The notes beneath the pieces are model-generated. The model was not told where the DNA came from, ran no database searches, and saw only the letters and a program-made list of their open reading frames with translations. Made by a program: the position numbers and the translations under genes. Positions 39,728 to 48,847 of a DNA stretch of 64,000 bases are shown piece after piece. The first letter of the stretch is position 1, and each line of letters begins with the position of its first letter. Source of the stretch: Bacillota bacterium. GTDB lineage: Bacteria > Bacillota > UBA4882 > UBA8346. The stretch covers positions 1 to 64,000 of the forward strand of contig JAAYHS010000116.1 of NCBI GenBank assembly GCA_012735315.1. Direction: 5' to 3'.

Positions 39728-40351
39728 ATGAACTTCCTCAAAATATTAAAAAACGGTCTATTTAGTGAAAATCCCACCTTTCGTCTGGTCTTAGGCATGT
39801 GCCCTACCCTGGCGGTAAGCGTGGCCGTTGTTAACGGGATCGGAATGGGTTTGGCAGCTACGGCGGTGCTGGTGGGTTCGAACCTTTTAGTTTCGTTGCT
39901 TCGAAACGTGATTCCTTCGGAAGTAAGGATTCCTTGTTTTATTGTAATTATCGCTTCGTTTGTAACCATTGTCGACAAATTAATGGCCGCTTATACGCCG
40001 GGATTGCATTCGGTTTTAGGGATTTTCATTCCTTTAATAGTGGTTAACTGTATCATTTTGGCTCGGGCGGAAGCCTTCGCTTCTAAGCAAAACGCCTGGC
40101 GTTCCTTGGCGGACGGCGTTGGCATGGGCTTGGGATTTGCGTTGGCCTTGTCGGGATTAAGCGCGATCCGTGAAATATTGGGAACCGGAACTTTACTGGT
40201 GGCCAAAGATTTCGGCTTTGAAGGTTTCAAATTGTTTCCTAAGGAAAATGCGGCTTTAATCATGATTTTGCCCCCGGGAGCATTTATTACCCTGGGTTTA
40301 ATGCTTGGATTTTTTAATTGGTTAAGCCGCCGGAAGGAGGCCAACCAATGA
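39728..40351 (+). CDS. rnfE: Rnf complex subunit E
   Basis: Six-helix membrane subunit homologous to RnfA; conserved segments [17 protein letters not shown] and [16 protein letters not shown] are seen, with the Cys residues expected to help hold a membrane iron-sulfur site. Ribosome site CGGAGGTGA is strong. Length 207 is normal. Confidence 0.95.
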   Translation: MNFLKILKNGLFSENPTFRLVLGMCPTLAVSVAVVNGIGMGLAATAVLVGSNLLVSLLRNVIPSEVRIPCFIVIIASFVTIVDKLMAAYTPGLHSVLGIFIPLIVVNCIILARAEAFASKQNAWRSLADGVGMGLGFALALSGLSAIREILGTGTLLVAKDFGFEGFKLFPKENAALIMILPPGAFITLGLMLGFFNWLSRRKEANQ

Positions 40352-40992
40352 TCGATGTTTTAGTAATTATCTTCGGCGCTATTTTAGTCAATAACTTTGT
40401 TTTAGTTCGTTTTTTAGGTATTTGTCCTTTTTTGGGGGTCTCTCGTCAAGTTGAGACTTCGATCGGAATGGGGATGGCGGTTACCTTCGTCATGGGCTTG
40501 GCTTCAGGGATCACTTATGGGATCCAGAAATTATTATCATATTATCAGGTTGAGGTATTGCAAACCCTCACCTACATCTTGGTAATTGCCGTATTGGTCC
40601 AGTTCGTGGAGATGGTTATTAGAAAAACCAGTCCCGGTCTTTATCAGGCGTTGGGCATTTATTTGCCGTTGATTACCACCAACTGCGCCGTACTGGGTGT
40701 GACTTTGATTAATTTTAACAGTAATTATAATTTTTTAATATCGATACTTCACGGAATCGGAGCCGCCCTTGGATTCACCCTTGTATTAATAGCGTTTGCG
40801 GGTATCCGGGAACGGTTGGCTGCGGCGCCGATTCCCAAGTCGTTACAAGGATTTCCGATTGCCTTACTAACCGCGGGGTTGCTTTCCATCGCCTTTTTAG
40901 GATTTAGCGGTTTAAATTTAAAAGGCTTCTTTGAGTATTTTGCCAATTTTAATTTGGTAAACTATCAATCATATTTGAGTAGTTTATTTTAA
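40348..40992 (+). CDS. rnfA: Rnf complex subunit A
   Basis: Six-helix subunit with [20 protein letters not shown] and [12 protein letters not shown], the paired Cys loops of the RnfA/RnfE core. ATG 40348 has AAGGAGG 9 nt upstream and overlaps the rnfE stop. Confidence 0.95.
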   Translation: MIDVLVIIFGAILVNNFVLVRFLGICPFLGVSRQVETSIGMGMAVTFVMGLASGITYGIQKLLSYYQVEVLQTLTYILVIAVLVQFVEMVIRKTSPGLYQALGIYLPLITTNCAVLGVTLINFNSNYNFLISILHGIGAALGFTLVLIAFAGIRERLAAAPIPKSLQGFPIALLTAGLLSIAFLGFSGLNLKGFFEYFANFNLVNYQSYLSSLF

Positions 40993-41007
40993 TTCGGAGG
41001 TGAAGTG

Positions 41008-41835
41008 ATGTCCCCGATTATTATTGCTTTAGCTTTGTTGGGAATTATGGGGGCGGTTTTCGGCGCTATTCTCGCCTTCGCCTCTAAGAAACTGGCGGTG
41101 GATACCGATCCCAGAGTGGGAGAAATTCTCGCCGTGCTACCGGGCGCTAATTGCGGGGCTTGCGGTTATCCCGGCTGCAGCGGCTTGGCGGAAGCGATTG
41201 TCAGCGGCGCTGCTCCGGTGGGGGCCTGTCCGGTAGGGAAAGCGGCGGTAGCCGCCAAAATCGCTGCGATTATGGGCGTCGAATATGACGCTAACGTTAA
41301 GCCTAAAAAAGCGAGGGTTATTTGCCAGGGAGGCAAGGCGGAACGGGTCGATCGTTATTATTACATGGGCGTGGCCGATTGCGCCGCGGCCGGAATGTTA
41401 AACGGCGGCCCCAAAATGTGCGAATACGGCTGTCTTGGGCTGGGCAATTGTGTCCGGGCTTGTATGTTCGGCGCTTTAAAAATTAACGATAACGGCCTTC
41501 CGGAGGTTGATCCCGACCGTTGTACCGGTTGCGGCGCTTGCGTACAGGCTTGTCCGAGGGGATTAATGAAACTGATCGATGAAACCTACCGGGTGATGGT
41601 TCTTTGTAAAAACCATGACAAGGGTCCTGATGTCCGGAAAGCCTGTAAAGTAGGGTGTATCGGTTGCGGAATCTGCGCAAAGAATTGCCCGGAAAAAGCG
41701 ATTACCCTGACTGATTTTCTGGCGGAGATCGATCCCGCAAAGTGCACCGCCTGTGGTATTTGCGTGGAGAAATGCCCGATGAAAACCATCAAGTTCGTGC
41801 AAGAAGGAGAAAAAATAAAGGCTAAGGTAGGTTAA
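41008..41835 (+). CDS. rnfB: Rnf complex subunit B
   Basis: Soluble electron-entry subunit taking electrons from ferredoxin. One N-terminal membrane helix, then the cluster motif NCGACGYPGCSGLAEAI...C (about 44-75), and several 4Fe-4S sets (CTGCGACVQACP, CIGCGICAKNCP, CTACGICVEKCP). Start ATG 41008 follows CGGAGGTGAAG. Last gene of the operon. Confidence 0.95.
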   Translation: MSPIIIALALLGIMGAVFGAILAFASKKLAVDTDPRVGEILAVLPGANCGACGYPGCSGLAEAIVSGAAPVGACPVGKAAVAAKIAAIMGVEYDANVKPKKARVICQGGKAERVDRYYYMGVADCAAAGMLNGGPKMCEYGCLGLGNCVRACMFGALKINDNGLPEVDPDRCTGCGACVQACPRGLMKLIDETYRVMVLCKNHDKGPDVRKACKVGCIGCGICAKNCPEKAITLTDFLAEIDPAKCTACGICVEKCPMKTIKFVQEGEKIKAKVG

Positions 41836-41852
41836 ATAAAGAAGAATCCTTC

Positions 41853-41886
41853 AAGACCGGCCCGTAAAAGGCTGGTCTTATTTGTC
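41853..41886 (+). terminator. Terminator of the rnf operon
   Basis: 10-bp stem AAGACCGGCC / GGCTGGTCTT with one wobble, 7-nt loop, then ATTTG. Confidence 0.75.
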
Positions 41887-41976
41887 AAAAGAGATAGTGC
41901 CGGAATTTTCTTAAATGTGATATACTGTTAACGGTAATTGTGATAAAATTTTTAATAATTAAGATTGGGGAGGGAA

Positions 41977-42840
41977 ATGATGAAATTCGCTAAAAATTTA
42001 ATTATTATTTTTTTGTTATTTGCCATAGTCCTCGGGGCATTTGCCGCTGCTGAGGAAAACCGGAAAATTGTTGTCGCCGTTGTTGATTTTACCGATCATA
42101 CCGGAAAGAACCTACAGAATATCGATCAAGTCTCCACGGAGATTTTGAGCACATTGCTACATAACACCGGCAATTTCATCGTTGTCGAAAGGGCTAAACT
42201 CCAATCGATCTTAGCTGAACAAGGTTTTACCATGTCGGGATTGGTTGATTCCACTAAGAACGCTGTTCAGGTTGGAAGATTACTAGGAGCTGATTTTTTA
42301 ATAACCGGTTCAATCTTAACATACGGAGAGAAGATCGTAACCTTTAAAGGTTATGGAATCTCAACCGAAAAAATTGTGACCGAACTAAATCTTAACCTCA
42401 AAATATTGGATGTTAACACCGGGAATATTGAATACGCGTCCTTACTTTCGGCTCAAGATGAAGTATTAAATACCAATAACAACACAACTAGAAGCGATGT
42501 GAACGAAAGAGTCCTATTAAATAAGGCTCTCGAATCGGGAGTCAAGGAAATATCGGTTCAAATGGAAGCTAAAAAGAGAAGCGTTCCTGAAAAAGTGAAT
42601 GTTCAGTTCTTTTCAACTCCCGCGGGCGCCGATGTTGAAATCGGTAATGTCTTTTACGGGAATACTCCGGTTACTATAAGACTAAACCCCGGCTTGCAGC
42701 AGGTTCGAATCAGCCTTGCCGGTTACGAACCCTGGGAAAAAACGATCAACGCCTATGAAGGGTTGGAGGTTAAAGCGGTTCTCGAAAAGAAACAGGAAGA
42801 AAAGAAAGTAAAAATTGAGATCAACGACGGTAGTAATTAA
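41977..42840 (+). CDS. Exported CsgG-like protein with PEGA domain
   Basis: A signal peptide (FAKNLIIIFLLFAIVLGAFAAA) is followed by a domain (about 30-195) with VVAVVDFTDHTG and FIVVERAKLQSILAEQGF, the curli-assembly CsgG / lipoprotein-associated pattern, and a C-terminal PEGA-type repeat (about 210-270: STPAGADVEIGNVFYGNTPVTIRL). It probably sits at the cell surface. No lipobox Cys is seen. GGGGAGGG precedes tandem ATGs at 41977 and 41980. Confidence 0.78.
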   Translation: MMKFAKNLIIIFLLFAIVLGAFAAAEENRKIVVAVVDFTDHTGKNLQNIDQVSTEILSTLLHNTGNFIVVERAKLQSILAEQGFTMSGLVDSTKNAVQVGRLLGADFLITGSILTYGEKIVTFKGYGISTEKIVTELNLNLKILDVNTGNIEYASLLSAQDEVLNTNNNTTRSDVNERVLLNKALESGVKEISVQMEAKKRSVPEKVNVQFFSTPAGADVEIGNVFYGNTPVTIRLNPGLQQVRISLAGYEPWEKTINAYEGLEVKAVLEKKQEEKKVKIEINDGSN

Positions 42841-42916
42841 AAGGGATGAGCTGGGAAACAAAAGCAATGGGTTCTTTAACTTTGAATTTTTTTCAAAATT
42901 ATTTAGTGAAAGATAG

Positions 42917-42945
42917 TTGACAACGGATTGCGGCAGGAATATAGT
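42917..42945 (+). promoter_or_regulatory. Promoter of corA leader
   Basis: TTGACA (42917-42922), 17-bp spacer, TATAGT (42940-42945). Transcription would begin near 42952, leaving a leader of about 220 nt before corA. Confidence 0.75.
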
Positions 42946-42951
42946 GAAATA

Positions 42952-43172
42952 AGAAGTAAAATTTAAATATCAAAAGGCAGGTGAAGACAATGGACGGAGA
43001 CTCTAGCAATTGGCGACTTATTGTAAAAATTAATCGGCAACGGGTTCCATTGTCGAAAGCCGCCGTTCTAAGACGCCGCTCTCTTTTTCTCTGAAATGCC
43101 GTCGGCGCTTCTTCCAATGGAACTCGAATTAGCAATCATACCTTCAATCATACCTTGGAAGGAGTCGGTCGC
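42952..43172 (+). ncRNA. Candidate switching leader RNA of corA
   Basis: The segment 43044-43054 (GTTCCATTGTC) can pair in two mutually exclusive ways: TCCATTGTC with GACAATGGA upstream (42986-42994, 9 bp) or GTTCCATTG with CAATGGAAC downstream (43115-43123, 9 bp). A further stem joins AAGACGCCG to CGGCGCTTCTT (about 43070-43112). This is the logic of a riboswitch ahead of a metal transporter. I did not find the complete M-box consensus, so the class is open. Confidence 0.5.
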
Positions 43173-44159
43173 ATGCTTCAAGCTTATCTTACCGTAAACC
43201 ATGAACTAACCGCCGTTGAAAACTTAGCCGAAAAAGGGATTTGGATTAACCTGATTAATCCCACGGAAGCTGAGTTAACGAAAGTCGCCGCTTCGGCCGG
43301 GATAAATCTCGACCTGTTACGGGCGGCCCTTGACGCAGAGGAACGTTCCCGAATTGAGGTTGAGGACTGTCAACTCCTGATCTTAATTAATGTTCCAATT
43401 TCCGAGGGAGAAAACGGCGCTCTTTTTTACGATACCATACCGCTGGGGATGATTGTCAGCGAGCATTCGTTTGTTACCGTATGTTTAAAGGAAAATCCGA
43501 TCATCACCGAGTTTGAGTACGGCAAAAACCGTTCCTTGTATACCTTTAAAAAAACCCGCTTCGTTTTACAGATGCTGTTTAAAACCGCCACTTATTTTTT
43601 GCGTTACCTGCAACAGATCGATAAAAAATCAAGTGAAATTGAAAGCAAATTGCATGTTTCCATGAAGAATGAGGAATTAATCAAACTTTTAAACCTTCAA
43701 AAAAGTTTGGTTTACTTTACCACCTCGCTGCGGGCCAACGAAATCGTGATGGAAAAACTATTGCGGTTACAACTGAAGTCGCCGTTGACCAATGTCGATC
43801 CGGATACGGCATTGACCACGCAAATCTTGAAAATGTACCCCGAGGACGAGGAACTACTGGAAGACGTAATTACCGAGAACAAACAGGCGATTGAGATGTG
43901 TCAAACTTATAGCGATATTTTGACCGGCACCATGGATGCTTTTGCCTCGATCATTTCCAATAATTTAAATATTGTGATGAAATTCTTGACTTCGGTGACG
44001 ATTGTGATGGCCCTTCCGACCATGGTCGCCAGTTTTTACGGGATGAATGTCGCCTTGCCGTTTCAGAATTCACCGTTCGCGTTTATGTTTACCATTATTA
44101 TTTCCTTGGTATTGGCGCTAATCGGCGTGGTGTTGCTGCGGAGGAAGAATATGTTTTGA
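43173..44159 (+). CDS. CorA family Mg2+/divalent cation transporter
   Basis: A 328-residue CorA-like channel protein: cytoplasmic N-terminal domain, long stalk helix (about 150-270), two membrane helices near the C-terminus and the selectivity motif YGMN between them (ASFYGMNVALPF). It would import Mg2+ or a related ion. ATG 43173 is chosen: GGAAGGA lies at about 43157-43163, while the TTG at 43155 overlaps it. Confidence 0.9.
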   Translation: MLQAYLTVNHELTAVENLAEKGIWINLINPTEAELTKVAASAGINLDLLRAALDAEERSRIEVEDCQLLILINVPISEGENGALFYDTIPLGMIVSEHSFVTVCLKENPIITEFEYGKNRSLYTFKKTRFVLQMLFKTATYFLRYLQQIDKKSSEIESKLHVSMKNEELIKLLNLQKSLVYFTTSLRANEIVMEKLLRLQLKSPLTNVDPDTALTTQILKMYPEDEELLEDVITENKQAIEMCQTYSDILTGTMDAFASIISNNLNIVMKFLTSVTIVMALPTMVASFYGMNVALPFQNSPFAFMFTIIISLVLALIGVVLLRRKNMF

Positions 44160-44297
44160 ACGCAGATGACGCGGATATCGCAGATGACGCAGATATCGCA
44201 GATGACGCAGAGAACGCAGATTACGCAGATGATGCGGATATCGCAGATGACGCAGAGAACGCAGATGACGCAGATGACGCGGATATCGCCGATGACG
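44160..44297. repeat. 9-bp tandem repeat, second array
   Basis: Directly after the corA stop, GCAGATGAC-type 9-mers (with GCAGATATC, GCGGATATC, GCAGAGAAC variants) run for about 138 bp. They belong to the same family as 17513-17618. Both arrays sit immediately behind a gene's stop codon. Confidence 0.85.
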
Positions 44298-44465
44298 CTG
44301 ATGTTGTTGGCCATAGTGCTTAACAGTCGGATCATGATCGGATTCGGCTGTTTTGTTTTGCTCCGTTTTCCGGAGAGACATTTTTTTGATTGGCTTTGGT
44401 TGGTGAAGCGGGGGCGTGAAAGCCGCCTCACCCTCAAATCATGGGTGGCTATAGATTTAACACGT

Positions 44466-44604
44466 GTCCCCTCTCCCCGAAGGAAAGTTTATTCCGACTG
44501 TTGTGAGAGGGGACAATTGTTGATAATGCTTTTCGAACATCTCGTACTCGTGCTCGTGCTCGTGCTCAGCGAAGCGGTACTCGTAATCGTCTTTTCTGAA
44601 CATA
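44466..44604 (-). repeat. Composite repeat element, copy B
   Basis: On the minus strand: GAAAAGACGATTACGAG, CCGCTTCGCTGAGCACGAGC with extra CACGAG words, an AAAGCAT spacer, then a CCCCTCTC hairpin (GTCCCCTCTC 44466-44475 with GAGAGGGGAC 44505-44514). It matches copy A (19396-19507) part for part. The rest of 44298-44750 holds no convincing gene. Confidence 0.75.
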
Positions 44605-44708
44605 ATTTCGAGAGAGCTTAAAGGAAATGGATAGGGGTTAACGAATACTATATTGAGGCTTCAATCGGTGTTAAAAGTCCGGCGCCGAAAGATAAAGCGC
44701 CGAATATA

Positions 44709-44734
44709 TTAAAAAAAGCCCGCCGGCTTTTTTA
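44709..44734. terminator. Terminator after tRNA-Pro
   Basis: AAAAGCC / GGCTTTT stem with a GC-rich tetraloop, A-run on one side and T-run on the other; on the minus strand it ends the tRNA transcript. Confidence 0.65.
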
Positions 44735-44750
44735 GTAATTAGTTCAAAAA

Positions 44751-44827
44751 TGGTCGGGGTGAGAGGATTTGAACCTCCGGCCTTTCGGTCCCGAACCGAA
44801 CGCTCTACCAAGCTGAGCCACACCCCG
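44751..44827 (-). tRNA. tRNA-Pro (CGG)
   Basis: A 77-nt cloverleaf on the minus strand: acceptor CGGGGTG / CACCCCG, D arm GCTC..GAGC, anticodon stem TTCGG/CCGAA with loop TTCGGGA (anticodon CGG, reading proline CCG), T loop GGTTCAAATCC, and CCA encoded at the 3' end. Confidence 0.95.
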
Positions 44828-44843
44828 AAAAACTGCATTTATT

Positions 44844-44872
44844 AGTATAACAGAGAGTCCGGTGTTTGTCAA
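44844..44872 (-). promoter_or_regulatory. tRNA-Pro promoter
   Basis: On the minus strand, TTGACA (44867-44872) and TATACT (44844-44849) with a 17-bp spacer, close upstream of the tRNA. Confidence 0.8.
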
Positions 44873-45017
44873 AGGAATCTTTACGAAATATTTCGCGTTT
44901 AGGTCCCGCAACGCGTCGAAATGCCAGATCACGCAAGCGAGCTTTGAACCGGCGTTGGCAGCGGTTTGGCTTTTAAAGGCAACGGTTTACTAACTACGAA
45001 AATTTGGGGGTTATGAG

Positions 45018-46604
45018 ATGAACGTCACTTTTTGCGGAGCGGCGGGTTGTGTTACCGGATCTTGTTTTTTGTTTGAAACGGAGAGGTCTCGTTTTATAGT
45101 CGATTGCGGTATGTTCCAGGGGAATAAAGAGATCCGGAATCTAAACGAACGCGATTTTCTTTTTAATCCGGCGGATTTGGATTTTGCGTTGTTGACCCAC
45201 GCCCATATCGATCATTCGGGGTTGATTCCGAAGCTGGTTAAAAACGGTTTTTCCAATAAAATATACGCCACTAAGGCTACGGTCGAATTGTGCGGTATTA
45301 TGTTGCCGGATTCCGGTCATATCCAAGAGATGGAGGTTGAATGGCGCAACCGGAAGCGGGCCCGTAAAGGACAGCCTCCGGTGGAACCATTGTATACCTC
45401 GATTGAAGCGATTAATAGTCTTAATAATTTTCAAGCCGTCGAATACGAAGAAGAAATCGAGCCCGCGCCCGGAGTCAGGGTCCGGTTTTTAGACGCCGGT
45501 CATATCCTGGGTTCTTCAATCATCGAGATTTATGTTAATGAAGCCGGAACTACCACCAAAATCGTTTGTTCCGGCGACTTGGGTCAAAAAAATCAACCGA
45601 TTATCAATGACCCGACTTATGTGCAAAACGCCGATTATCTGCTTTTGGAATCGACCTATGGAAATCGGTCTCATGAGGATTCAGGCGAAAAAGTCCGGTT
45701 GTTAAAGAAAATAATCGTTGAAAGTATTGAAAGCGGAGGGAATCTAATAATTCCCGCCTTTACGGTGGGCCGGACCCAAGACTTGCTCTACCATATCCGG
45801 AACTTATTGCTTAAAGGCGAGATACCCCGGGTCCCAATTTATATCGATAGTCCGATGGCGGTATCGGTCACTGAAATCTACCGTGACAATCCGGGATATT
45901 ACGACGAACCGACGCTGCAAATGTTGGCCAACAACGAAAGTCCTTTTGAATTTAGCAATCTTCATTTTACGCGCAGCGTCGATGAGTCGCGGCGGTTAAA
46001 CGCGATCGCCAAGGGAGCGGTGATCATCTCCGCCAGCGGAATGTGCGAGGCCGGCCGGATTTTGCATCATTTAAAACATAATTTGTGGCGTCCCGAATCC
46101 CACATTTTATTCGTGGGTTATCAAGCGGAAGGAACTTTGGGCCGGAGACTCCTGGAAGGCGCTAAAGTAGTTAAAATCATGGGGGAAGAGATCGGCGTCA
46201 GGGCTCAAATCCATTCAATCGGCGGATTTTCGGCCCATGCCGATCAAGCCGGTTTATTGGATTGGCTGGCTGCTTTTGAGAAAAAGCCCCGCGGGGTGTT
46301 TATAGTTCATGGCGAAAACAACGCTCAGCGGGAACTGGAGGCTTTGATACGCCGAAAAATCGGTCTTGAAATCACGATCCCGGCTTGGGGCGAAAAGTAT
46401 GAGTTGAACGCCGAGGCTCATCGCCAGGAGGCGCCGCGTCCCGCTCTGGTCAACTTCAAACTGGACCGGGCCGTAACCGACTTGGAACATTCGGTTTTGA
46501 ATTTGCGCCGGCAAATTGAAGAGAATTCCTTGGACAAAACCGAAGCGCAATTGGCGGATATTCGTAGATTGCTTGCCGAAGTGGAAGTCATGCTTAAAAA
46601 ATAA
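45018..46604 (+). CDS. Beta-CASP metallo-beta-lactamase RNA-processing protein
   Basis: A 528-residue enzyme of the YSH1/CPSF-type family found in bacteria. The metallo domain has HAHIDHSG (about 55-62), DAGHILGS and CSGDLG; the beta-CASP domain has STYGNRSHED, PAFTVGRTQDLLY and ISASGMCEAGRILHH; the last RMMBL part has GFSAHADQAGLLDW and VHGE. It probably acts as an RNA endo/exonuclease. The C-terminal about 50 residues form a helical extension. Confidence 0.92.
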   Translation: MNVTFCGAAGCVTGSCFLFETERSRFIVDCGMFQGNKEIRNLNERDFLFNPADLDFALLTHAHIDHSGLIPKLVKNGFSNKIYATKATVELCGIMLPDSGHIQEMEVEWRNRKRARKGQPPVEPLYTSIEAINSLNNFQAVEYEEEIEPAPGVRVRFLDAGHILGSSIIEIYVNEAGTTTKIVCSGDLGQKNQPIINDPTYVQNADYLLLESTYGNRSHEDSGEKVRLLKKIIVESIESGGNLIIPAFTVGRTQDLLYHIRNLLLKGEIPRVPIYIDSPMAVSVTEIYRDNPGYYDEPTLQMLANNESPFEFSNLHFTRSVDESRRLNAIAKGAVIISASGMCEAGRILHHLKHNLWRPESHILFVGYQAEGTLGRRLLEGAKVVKIMGEEIGVRAQIHSIGGFSAHADQAGLLDWLAAFEKKPRGVFIVHGENNAQRELEALIRRKIGLEITIPAWGEKYELNAEAHRQEAPRPALVNFKLDRAVTDLEHSVLNLRRQIEENSLDKTEAQLADIRRLLAEVEVMLKK

Positions 46605-46621
46605 TCGGCCGCTCATAGTTT

Positions 46622-46708
46622 TAACCGCTAATACACGCGAATTAACGCTGATTAATTTTTTTGTATCATAAGGTTTTTATTCGCGTTTATCAGTGTTCAT
46701 TTGCGGTT
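46622..46708. repeat. Inverted CGCGAAT/CGCTAAT repeat
   Basis: AACCGCTAATACACGCGAATT (46623 onward) and the stretch ending GCGGTTT (46708) form imperfect arms around an AT-rich loop. This wording resembles interspersed palindromes seen in many environmental bacteria. No gene lies here. Confidence 0.5.
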
Positions 46709-46835
46709 TCGGCGCATTACAAATTAATCATAAATTATATTTTTGTCTTGGAAAACTTCACCGAGAGCCTTGTCAAAATCATATGATGTTTTTAGATGAG
46801 TCGAAAATTTAATTCCCGGGGAGGGCTGTCTCGGG

Positions 46836-47183
46836 ATGGAATTAAAATTCGGGAGACATTATTTTGCCGACCTCTATTTATGCCAGAATCAACTTTGGGA
46901 AAACACCTCGCGGTTAACGGCGGAAATCTCCAAAGCCCTGCCGGTAAATAATCTTAGTTTAAAAGTACGGACTTACGAACAACCGGTTATTTTGATTAGC
47001 GCCGACTTTGAGGCGGTTTTCATTCTAATGCAAATGTTTCCGGCGCAAAAATTTTTGGCTTTGGATTTCTTTTCATGGGATCCTGATTTCGATCCGGTCC
47101 ATTACAGCGAAAGTTTAATCGAGATATTCGCGCCGCAAGTAGTGGCCGCCGAAACCAGACTCCGGGCCGAACATTTGAATTAA
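46836..47183 (+). CDS. AdoMet decarboxylase-like protein without catalytic serine
   Basis: The 115 residues follow the SpeH/SpeD-type bacterial AdoMetDC pattern: FGRHYFADLYLC near the start, then PVILISADFEAVFILMQMFPAQKFLALDFFSW where active enzymes have LISESH..IHTWPE..YAAVDIFTCG. The processing Ser that becomes the pyruvoyl group, the His after it and the later Cys are all replaced. It is probably a non-cleaving paralogue with a regulatory or unknown role. GGGGAGGG supports the start. Confidence 0.65.
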   Translation: MELKFGRHYFADLYLCQNQLWENTSRLTAEISKALPVNNLSLKVRTYEQPVILISADFEAVFILMQMFPAQKFLALDFFSWDPDFDPVHYSESLIEIFAPQVVAAETRLRAEHLN

Positions 47184-47367
47184 CCGCCCGGGAGCCTGTG
47201 ATTTGGTTTCCTTTCCGAATAATCAATACTGTTGCGGGTAATCTAATTGCGAGCGATTGGGGATAGTGATTCGGAACGCGGCGATTATTGATAACCTCAG
47301 TTTTCAATTACGATTAGGTTGACTTAATTAGAGTGATAAACTTAGATGGGCGAAAAGGGGGCGCCGG

Positions 47368-48846
47368 ATGAGAGTCGATGCTTATGAGCGGATTATTAAG
47401 GTTTGTCGGGAACAAGCCATCGCCAGAAAAATCTATTTAATAGCGCGGTTGCAAAGCAGAAAAGATTTAGCGGTCATTATCAATAACGGCCGGACCGAAG
47501 AGATTAGCACCGGGATCCTGGAAGGAATAGGCGTTCAGGTCATAAATGAAAAAGGGTTTATGGGATTTGCGGCCGCCGACAAGTTGAGCGTGGCAATAAC
47601 CGAGGAATTGATTGAAAAAGCCGCCTTTCTGGCTGAATGCGCGGAAAAGTATCGGGGCGAATCCAATCAAGAGATTTATAAGGTTCCGCCTCTCAACAAA
47701 CGGATCGAAGTCAAACCGGATTATCCGTATGATGGTCTGTCGTTAACCGAGATTGAAGAGCGCTTACAGTCGTTCAATCGGGAATTAACCGCCGATCCCC
47801 GGCTTTCAGCGCGCACCGTTTTTCGACTGACCGACGAAGAATGGCGGATTGCTCGATCCGACGGCACCGATGTTATTTTTAACACGCCGCGTTCTTTCGT
47901 TTTTCATGTGGTTACCGCCAAATCGGGTTCGAGGACGGCCACCACTTACGCCAATCTCCCCGGCGCCGATCTTGGGGTGCTGATTGACCCGGAGAATCAA
48001 AACCGGTTAAAAAAGCGGGCGCGTAAAGCAGCCGACCTTGGTTTGGAGCTTTTAAACGCCGCCGATCTTCCGGCCGGTCATTATAAATTGGTAATTGATA
48101 ATGCTTTGGCCAAAGGTTTGGCTCACGAAGCTTTTGGACATGCCGCGGAAACCGACGCCTTGGAAAGCTCGATTTTGGGAGAGAAGGGCCGCCTGAAAAT
48201 CGGGATGAAGGTGGCCGGTCCCAAATTGTCAATCATTGACGGTCCGGTTAAAGGCGATTATGCCTATCAACCCGTCAGCGCGCTGGGTATTGAACGTCAA
48301 ACCGTAAAAATCGTGGACCACGGCATCTTGAAAGCGGGGTTGGCCGATATTTTTTCCGCGGCCAAAGCCGGGACGCCATATACCGGCGCCGAGCGGGTCG
48401 AAAATTTTTATCAAATCCCGATCGCCCGGATGTCGAATATTCGCATTGAAGTCGAGGACCCGATCCCTTTGGAGTTGCCGCCGGAGGAGATTAAACCGGT
48501 TGATTTATACCGGATCTTGGTATCCAACGGATTAATTAAGCCGGAGGAAAAGGTGTTATATTTGACCGGTTTCCAAGGCGGTCAGGTCAATCCCGCCCAC
48601 GGCGATTTCGTCTTTCACTGCAGCGGCATTTATCAGCTGGGAGAAAGACCGGTGCTCTTTAAGCCCGCGATCTTCAGCGGCAAAGTGCTTTCGGCGCTCC
48701 AATCGGTAGTGGCCGCATTGGGTCCCTTGCAAATCGACGCTATGGGAACCTGCGGTAAAATGGGCCAAGCCGTTCCCAGTTGCGGCGGTTCGCATTCATT
48801 TTTATTAATCGACGTCAACCCGGAGATTATGATTGGGGGTAAGTGA
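47368..48846 (+). CDS. tldD: TldD metalloprotease subunit
   Basis: A 492-residue zinc protease of the TldD/PmbA family, which processes modified peptides with its partner TldE. The zinc site HEAFGHAAETD (HExxxH) lies at about 252-262, and a C-terminal Cys-containing CGKMGQAVPSCGG segment near residue 470 is typical. It overlaps or abuts tldE downstream. No peptide precursor gene was seen nearby. Confidence 0.93.
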   Translation: MRVDAYERIIKVCREQAIARKIYLIARLQSRKDLAVIINNGRTEEISTGILEGIGVQVINEKGFMGFAAADKLSVAITEELIEKAAFLAECAEKYRGESNQEIYKVPPLNKRIEVKPDYPYDGLSLTEIEERLQSFNRELTADPRLSARTVFRLTDEEWRIARSDGTDVIFNTPRSFVFHVVTAKSGSRTATTYANLPGADLGVLIDPENQNRLKKRARKAADLGLELLNAADLPAGHYKLVIDNALAKGLAHEAFGHAAETDALESSILGEKGRLKIGMKVAGPKLSIIDGPVKGDYAYQPVSALGIERQTVKIVDHGILKAGLADIFSAAKAGTPYTGAERVENFYQIPIARMSNIRIEVEDPIPLELPPEEIKPVDLYRILVSNGLIKPEEKVLYLTGFQGGQVNPAHGDFVFHCSGIYQLGERPVLFKPAIFSGKVLSALQSVVAALGPLQIDAMGTCGKMGQAVPSCGGSHSFLLIDVNPEIMIGGK

Positions 48847-48847
48847 A

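Noticed and set aside
44166-44621. Open frame rich in MTQ repeats after corA
   Set aside because: It is the translation of the 9-bp tandem array and then runs through the composite repeat; no ribosome site or conserved domain.
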